Shown here piece after piece: positions 58,830 to 64,000 of a DNA stretch of 64,000 nt. The DNA is taken from positions 1 to 64,000 of the forward strand of contig NZ_JAEMHK010000001.1 in the NCBI RefSeq assembly GCF_016458235.1, read 5' to 3'. The notes under the pieces are model-generated. The model made no database searches. It saw nothing but the letters and a program-made list of their open reading frames with translations, and was not told where the DNA came from. The DNA comes from Geomonas propionica (GTDB lineage: Bacteria > Desulfobacterota > Desulfuromonadia > Geobacterales > Geobacteraceae). The stretch's first letter is position 1. Every line of letters begins with the position of its first letter. The translations under genes and the position numbers were made by a program.

Positions 58830-61784
58830 CTACAAAGGCTCCAACAGCGCCACGCTCACCTCGGAAAAGAGGGCGGCCAGAGGTATGGCCGGCCGCCCCT
58901 CGCGCCGCTCGGCCTCCACCTGCTGTCCGTTGACCACGTTGCGGAAGCGCTCTCCCGCCCCTTCCGGGAGCAGCAGCACCGTGTCCTGCCACGCGGCCTC
59001 GCCCAGCGGGTGGCTCCCCTCGTCGGGCATCAACTTCGCCACCAGCCGCGCCGCCGCCACGATCAACGTGCTCGTGCTCCCCTTCCTGGCAAAGGCGCAG
59101 ACGTGCCGCTCCCGCGCCCCCTTGGCCTCGAGCGGCAGGTACTCTCCGAAGTCGAAGGGCTCCCGGTGCTCCCTGCGGTAGTTGAGCACCCGGTAGATGA
59201 GGAAGAGCTTGATCCAGCCGTTCTCCCCCTGCTCCAGAAGCTCGCGGCACAAAGCCTGCGCGCCGATCTCCGCCTCCCGCGCCCGCAGCTCCCGCAGCGC
59301 GTCAATCCGGACGCCGTAGTCGACCTGGCGGCGGTTGTCGGGATCGACCAAGGTGAACTCGATCAGCTCGGTTCCCTGGTAGAAATCGGGGACGCCGGGT
59401 GCAGTCATCTTCAAAAGGACCTGGGACAGCGAGGTGAACAGGCCGCAGCGGGCGAGCCGCCTCTGCAGCGGCTGGAACTCGCGCAGGAACGGGTTCCCCG
59501 GCGATTGCTCCATGATCCCGTCCACGAAACCGAGCACCGCATCCTCGTAAGCGGAGTTGGGGCTCACCCAGCTGCTGTGCACCTTGGCTTCCCTAAGCGC
59601 CTTGGTCAGGTACTCCTTAATCCTCACTTTGAAGGCGTCGTATCCGTCCTTGTCCATTACTCCTGCGGGCCAGGCGCCCAGCAGGGTCTGGTAGATCAGG
59701 TATTCCTCGTTGCGGTCCGGAACCCGCTGGTTTTCGATCAGGCTGCCGCGCCCCTTGTTGATGCGGCTCCAGCGCACGACCGACTTCTGCCACAGATCCG
59801 GAAGCTCCGAGATGGCGTCGATCCTGGTGCGCACGTCCTCGCCGCGCTTGGAGTCGTGGGTCGAGGTGGTGATCATGGCGTGGGGGAAGTTCTTGTTGCG
59901 CTCCAGGTTCTGACCGTGGAAGGCCTCCAGCGTGGTGCCGAACTTGCCCGGCATGCCGCCGACGTCGTTGAGCGAGATGAGCCGGTGGTAGACGTAGAAG
60001 GAGGTGTCCTCCAGCCCCTTGGCCATGACCGGCCCGGTAATCTGCTGGAAGCGCATGGCGAAATAGAGCCAGGCGCGGCGGCTTTCCTCGCTGGCCCGCT
60101 CGGGCGCCTTCAAGAGGAGCACGTCGCGCAGGAAATCGAAAACCGATCCGCTGATGGCGGGGTTCCAACGCTTGGCCTTCGATACCGCCGCCTCGATGTA
60201 CTGCACGTCCTTGTCGCGCACCGAGGCTGAATTGGCGTAGGTGCGGTACACCGGGAAGCAGGCGATGACCTCGCTGATGGCGCGCACCAGGCTGTTCAGG
60301 GTGAAGTCCCGGGTGAGCCGGTCCTGCTCTGCGATGTTGTTCAACTGGTGCGCCAGCATGTTCACCTCGCCCGAGAGCGAGACCTGCATCACCAGCTTCT
60401 TCTTCTCGTAGACGATCTCGGTGAAGTCGGAGGCGCGCTTTGTGAAGCGGTCGTAGATGCGGTCGAACTGCTTGGCGGCCTCGGTGTCCACGAAGATGCC
60501 GTTCACGCTGTTCAGGAACTCGTACCCGGTGCTGCCGGCCACCGGCCACTGTTCGGGGAGCTGCTCCCCTTTCATCAGGATCTTCTCCACCACGGCGTAA
60601 AGGGGCTGGTAGGAGGGATCGCGCTCCAGCTCGCCGAAGTACTCCGCCTCGGCGCCGTTGCCCCCCTCTCCACGGCAACCACACAGCTGGACGTAGGCGC
60701 TCTTTTGCAGGTTCTGCAGGTAGGACACCGGGTCGTAGAGGCCGTCGACGTGGTCGATGCGTACCCCGGTCACCTTCCCTTCCCGGATCAGCTTGAAAAG
60801 GAGGGCATGGGTCAGGTCGTAAACCGCCTGGTCCTCCATGCGGATGGCGGCCAGCGCGTTGATGTCGAAGAAGCGCCGGTAATTGATCTCCTCGGTGGCA
60901 ACCCGCCAGTAGGAGAGGCGGTACACCTGCTCCCTCAGCAGCTGGTCCAGGAGGTCGAAACTGCCGGGATCCCCCTTGGTGCCGTTGAAGATCCTGATGT
61001 TCTCCGCGATGAAATCCATCACCTCCGGCGCGTCCTGGCACAGCTGCCAGAGCCGCTTCTTGATGATTTCCTTCTCGCGGTGGCGCTCCCCCATCTGCTC
61101 CGGGTCGCGCTCTGTGTCCAGCGGCAGGTGCTGCAGGCCGGTCTCGATGCTCAGCAGTTCCTGGACCGGCCCGGCTTCGGGCGGGAACCTCTCTTTCAGG
61201 CTGTCCAGGCGGTGCTGCAGGATGCGGAGGTAGCTGCGCGGCTCGATCGGGATTTGCAGGGAGTAGCACTGCACGAAAAAGGCGCCATCGCGGAAGAGGA
61301 GTTGCAGTCCGCCCCCCTCCAGCACCTTGCCGTACTGGTCGCCCAAGAGCGGCAGGAGCACCTTGCCGGTCAGTTCCTTTTTCACCGGCTCCCAGTCGAT
61401 GTCGAAGAAATGGGCGTAGGGGGAACTCATGCCGTTTTCCAGCACGTCCATCCACCAGATGTTGTCCCCGCTCTCGATGCACATGTGGTTCGGAACGAAA
61501 TCGAGGATGTGCCCCATGCCGTGGCAGGTGAGCTCGTCGACCATGGCCTGGTGGCCTTGCTCGTCGCCGACCTCCTTGTTCAGGATGGTCTGGTTCACCA
61601 CGTCGTAGCCGTGCACGCTCCCCTCCTTGGCGGCGAGGTAGGAGGAGGCGTACACGTCGCTGATGCCGAGATCGTGCAGGTAGCCGATAATTCTAGTGGC
61701 GTCGGCGAAGGTGAACCCGGCGTTGAACTGCAGCCGATAGGTGGCGCTGGGAATGCGTGCGTTGGGCAGGTTCGATGCTCCCAT
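58830..61784 (-). CDS. treY: malto-oligosyltrehalose synthase (TreY)
   Basis: A 984-residue GH13_26 enzyme that converts the reducing end of alpha-1,4-glucans to a trehalosyl group. The start PSATYRLQFNAGFTFADA, the segment DFVPNHMCIESGDNIWWMDV, nucleophile Asp in TGVRIDHVDGLYDP and the late GVPDFYQGTELIEFTLVDPD are diagnostic. TreZ, the usual partner that releases trehalose, is not in the window and may lie further upstream. GGGGG lies 4-5 nt before the ATG. Only 13 bp separate it from the GH57 gene. Confidence 0.95.
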   Translation of the reverse strand: MGASNLPNARIPSATYRLQFNAGFTFADATRIIGYLHDLGISDVYASSYLAAKEGSVHGYDVVNQTILNKEVGDEQGHQAMVDELTCHGMGHILDFVPNHMCIESGDNIWWMDVLENGMSSPYAHFFDIDWEPVKKELTGKVLLPLLGDQYGKVLEGGGLQLLFRDGAFFVQCYSLQIPIEPRSYLRILQHRLDSLKERFPPEAGPVQELLSIETGLQHLPLDTERDPEQMGERHREKEIIKKRLWQLCQDAPEVMDFIAENIRIFNGTKGDPGSFDLLDQLLREQVYRLSYWRVATEEINYRRFFDINALAAIRMEDQAVYDLTHALLFKLIREGKVTGVRIDHVDGLYDPVSYLQNLQKSAYVQLCGCRGEGGNGAEAEYFGELERDPSYQPLYAVVEKILMKGEQLPEQWPVAGSTGYEFLNSVNGIFVDTEAAKQFDRIYDRFTKRASDFTEIVYEKKKLVMQVSLSGEVNMLAHQLNNIAEQDRLTRDFTLNSLVRAISEVIACFPVYRTYANSASVRDKDVQYIEAAVSKAKRWNPAISGSVFDFLRDVLLLKAPERASEESRRAWLYFAMRFQQITGPVMAKGLEDTSFYVYHRLISLNDVGGMPGKFGTTLEAFHGQNLERNKNFPHAMITTSTHDSKRGEDVRTRIDAISELPDLWQKSVVRWSRINKGRGSLIENQRVPDRNEEYLIYQTLLGAWPAGVMDKDGYDAFKVRIKEYLTKALREAKVHSSWVSPNSAYEDAVLGFVDGIMEQSPGNPFLREFQPLQRRLARCGLFTSLSQVLLKMTAPGVPDFYQGTELIEFTLVDPDNRRQVDYGVRIDALRELRAREAEIGAQALCRELLEQGENGWIKLFLIYRVLNYRREHREPFDFGEYLPLEAKGARERHVCAFARKGSTSTLIVAAARLVAKLMPDEGSHPLGEAAWQDTVLLLPEGAGERFRNVVNGQQVEAERREGRPAIPLAALFSEVSVALLEPL

Positions 61785-61797
61785 GCTTACCCCCGGT

Positions 61798-64000
61798 CTA
61801 GGCCTGCGGCAGCACCGCCCCCAGGTTGAAGCGCAGGGTCTCCCCCAGCCTCCTGAACGCGTCCAGCCAGATGCCGGCCCCTTCCTCGCCCGCGGCGGAG
61901 CGGGAGAGATACTCGGGATAGACGGTCTTGGCGAGCTGGTAGTAGTCGTTCTGCATCTGCCAGAGCACCACGTTGACGGGTATCTCGTTCAAGAGATCCA
62001 TGTTCTTTTGCATCTTGGCGATCAGCTTGAGGTCGGAGGGGTCCTGCACCAGCTGGCCGGACATCTCCTCCATGCGGCGACGCATGAAGTACTCGGTTCC
62101 CGGCTCCTCTATGGCGACGCCCCAGGTCCGGATCTGGCTCACGATCCTGCGCACTTGGTCCGCGTCCACCTCGTCCTCACTCATGGCGTGCCTGAGCGCC
62201 TCGTTGAGCGCCGGTTGCGCCACGGCCATGAATATGTGCGGCACCGGGACCCGGGTCTCCTTGACGAACTCCATGAGCGGCCGGCTGCGCTCGTACATCT
62301 CCTGGTAGCTCGCGATCTCGTCCTCCATGTTCTGCCGGATGATCTGGTTGATGATCTTGCGCTGCTCGTCGCTGAAGAGGTTAATCAAGGAGAAGCTGTG
62401 GGTGCCGAAGTGGTTGTCCATCAGGGTGACCAGGTCGGTGTAGAGCCCCTTGTCGAAGGCTCCGCTCATCTCCTCGCGCAGGGTGGCATAGTCGCCGGCG
62501 TCGCACACCTCCTTGACGCCCCCCTTGAAGTCGTGGCTGCCGATGCGCATGACGCAGAAGGTGAGGCAGGTCTCCTCCTCGGCGATCTCGCTGGCGATGT
62601 GGATGCGCCCCATGGCCATGACCGCGTCCGGGGTGGAGAGCTTGGTGTACTCTTCCTTGGCGATGGCGTAGCAGTAGATCTGGGAGTGCTCCTCGTACTC
62701 CTCGTAAAGCGAGCTGAAAGCGTAGTGGGCGCCGACCTTGACTAAGTCGAGCCGGATCGGGAGCACGAAGTTCTGGTAGATCCAGAGCCCGTCGTGGTGG
62801 TCCGGGATGTTGCTCTTTGCCTCCTTGAGCCGGTCAAGGAAAGCCTTTTCCACGTTGCCTTCGGCGAGCCCTTCCGAGAGTTGCAGCGCGCGGCTCGCGT
62901 AGTCAATCACCTGCACCGTCTCCAGGCCGGAGAGTTCGTCAAAGAACCAGCCGCAGCTCGTGTACATGAGCATGGCGTGACGCTGCATCTCCAGCATCTT
63001 GAGCGCCATGATCTTCTCGTCCTTGGAAAGCTCGCGCGAGGCGTGCTGGGCCAGGAAGCGCTCCGCCTGCTCCATGCCACGGTCCAGGATCACCTCGATG
63101 TAGGCGTCGCGGGCCTGCCAGGGATCGTTGAAGAGCTCGCGCCCCTTTTGCTCGAAGGTCTTGGCGAGCCGGTCCCGCAGCCAGTCCAGCGAGGCGCGCA
63201 GCGGGGTGCGCCACTGCTGATTCCACCCCTGGATGCCGCCCGAGCAGCCGCAGTCGCTGTTCCAACGCTCCACGCCGTGGGCGCAGCTCCAGGAGGTGCG
63301 TTCGCGGATCATGACCTCCATGGCGGGGGGGCACAGTTCCAGGTATTCGCCGTAGTTGGTGAGGCGCGCCAGGTTGTTCCCCTCGATGTGGTTCAGGCAG
63401 GCGGCCAGTGCCATATCCCCGAACTTCTGGTGGTGGCCGTAGGTCTCGCCGTCTGTGGCGATGTGCATCAGTTGCGGCCAGTCCCGGTCCTCCGTGAAGC
63501 CGCCGACGAGCCGCCCGGCGAGGGCTTCGCCGCTGTCCAGCAGGTTCTCGAAGGCGACCGCCCGGGATATGGGGCCGTCGTAGAAAAACAGGGTGATGGA
63601 ACGCCCGGAAGGGAGCTTGCAGAGGTAGGCCCGGGTCGGATCGATCTCGGCCTCGGTCCACTCCTCGGCCCCCAGCGCGCGGTAGGCCCCCGCCTGGTGC
63701 GGGGCGAGCACGGTGTACTTGACCCCCTGCTCGGCCAGTATCGCCAGGGTTTCCAGATCGACTGCGGTCTCCGCGAGCCACATCCCCTCGGGAAAGCGGC
63801 CGAAGCGTTTCTGGAAGTCGGCGATGCCCCACACCACTTGGGTGCGCTTGTCGCGCGCGTTGGCAAGCGGCATGATCATGTGGTTGTAGACCTGGGCGAT
63901 GGCCGAGCCGTGGCCGGAGCGCCATTCCATGCTCTGCTTGTCCGCGGCCAGGATGGCGTTGTAGATGTTGGGGGCAGCCAGTTCCATCCAGGAAAGGACG
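61798..64000 (-). CDS. GH57/DUF3536 glycoside hydrolase (start beyond the window)
   Basis: At least 733 residues; the frame is open through the window edge (VLSW precedes the Met at 63987), so the N-terminus is missing. The visible part has GH57-type features (YNHMIMPLANARDKRTQVVW, GIADFQKRFGRFPEGMWLAE with a likely catalytic Glu, and a later HIATDGETYGHHQKFG with Asp) and the C-terminal DUF3536 domain (HYAFSSLYEEYEEHSQIYCY, FGTHSFSLINLFSDEQRKII). It probably trims or branches alpha-glucan. First visible gene of the trehalose/GlgE operon. Confidence 0.9.
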   Translation of the reverse strand, partial: VLSWMELAAPNIYNAILAADKQSMEWRSGHGSAIAQVYNHMIMPLANARDKRTQVVWGIADFQKRFGRFPEGMWLAETAVDLETLAILAEQGVKYTVLAPHQAGAYRALGAEEWTEAEIDPTRAYLCKLPSGRSITLFFYDGPISRAVAFENLLDSGEALAGRLVGGFTEDRDWPQLMHIATDGETYGHHQKFGDMALAACLNHIEGNNLARLTNYGEYLELCPPAMEVMIRERTSWSCAHGVERWNSDCGCSGGIQGWNQQWRTPLRASLDWLRDRLAKTFEQKGRELFNDPWQARDAYIEVILDRGMEQAERFLAQHASRELSKDEKIMALKMLEMQRHAMLMYTSCGWFFDELSGLETVQVIDYASRALQLSEGLAEGNVEKAFLDRLKEAKSNIPDHHDGLWIYQNFVLPIRLDLVKVGAHYAFSSLYEEYEEHSQIYCYAIAKEEYTKLSTPDAVMAMGRIHIASEIAEEETCLTFCVMRIGSHDFKGGVKEVCDAGDYATLREEMSGAFDKGLYTDLVTLMDNHFGTHSFSLINLFSDEQRKIINQIIRQNMEDEIASYQEMYERSRPLMEFVKETRVPVPHIFMAVAQPALNEALRHAMSEDEVDADQVRRIVSQIRTWGVAIEEPGTEYFMRRRMEEMSGQLVQDPSDLKLIAKMQKNMDLLNEIPVNVVLWQMQNDYYQLAKTVYPEYLSRSAAGEEGAGIWLDAFRRLGETLRFNLGAVLPQA

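Noticed and set aside
1-64000. tRNA, rRNA or tmRNA genes
   Set aside because: No cloverleaf with a TTCGA arm and 3' acceptor pairing, and no rRNA-like stretch, was recognised by eye on either strand; short ncRNAs cannot be ruled out.

Overview
The window looks like a chromosomal segment of a GC-rich deltaproteobacterium of the Geobacter/Geomonas group (Desulfuromonadota). This is inferred from the gene content: a succinyl-CoA:acetate CoA-transferase-type gene, CZB and CheA chemotaxis parts, a very large PAS/GAF hybrid kinase, a quinol-type NO reductase, the trehalose/GlgE block, and G-rich dispersed palindromes between genes. No rRNA or tRNA gene was seen.

Layout. 0-8.6 kb: a Tsx-like outer-membrane channel, a CZB protein, an NCS2-like permease, a protoglobin-PsiE fusion, a marR-MFS drug-efflux operon with paired operators, and a secreted subtilase. 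8.7-14.4 kb: a 1337-residue hybrid histidine kinase, an Fe-S-less MutY-like glycosylase and a TRL-like lipoprotein. 14.7-23.2 kb: an EamA permease, a small Cys protein, a CDF metal exporter, a divergent TetR/CoA-transferase pair with a perfect operator palindrome, a DUF3108 protein, a glycine-zipper lipoprotein and two tandem paralogous membrane proteins. 23.3-33.6 kb: a double rhodanese, a PAS-LytTR regulator, a PhnB gene remnant, a porin, a rubredoxin-MBL protein, an orphan HigA, a qNOR with a chalcone-isomerase-like partner, VapBC and two small envelope proteins. 33.9-36.3 kb: CheA.

36.4-47.1 kb is the accessory region and the most interesting part. It is visibly AT-richer over 37.4-43.8 kb. 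It holds a RAYT transposase gene bracketed by long perfect inverted repeats. Next is a four-gene minus-strand block: an N6-adenine DNA methyltransferase; a soluble protein with an N-terminal MORC/Hsp90-like GHKL ATPase and a C-terminal histidine kinase; a degenerate receiver protein; and a ComEC-type metallo-beta-lactamase. The last three genes overlap one another. This block is the best candidate for an undescribed conflict or signalling system. It is followed by an array of palindromes built on CACTATT/AATAGTG, an FnIII-like protein, a DUF4160-DUF2442-small ORF-HTH operon with 4-nt overlaps, and a lambda-lysozyme-like effector overlapping a probable periplasmic immunity gene.

47.5-52.7 kb is a plus-strand stress or envelope run: SRPBCC, Zn-alcohol dehydrogenase, two SDRs and a BrkB-like protein. 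52.8-64 kb is a minus-strand alpha-glucan/trehalose operon: GH57/DUF3536 (cut by the window edge), TreY, GlgE, TreS-maltokinase fusion and a CHRD protein. TreS-Mak would feed maltose-1-phosphate to GlgE for alpha-glucan synthesis, and TreY would open the glucan-to-trehalose route. Two families of dispersed G-rich palindromes and one short hairpin repeat occupy many intergenic gaps.
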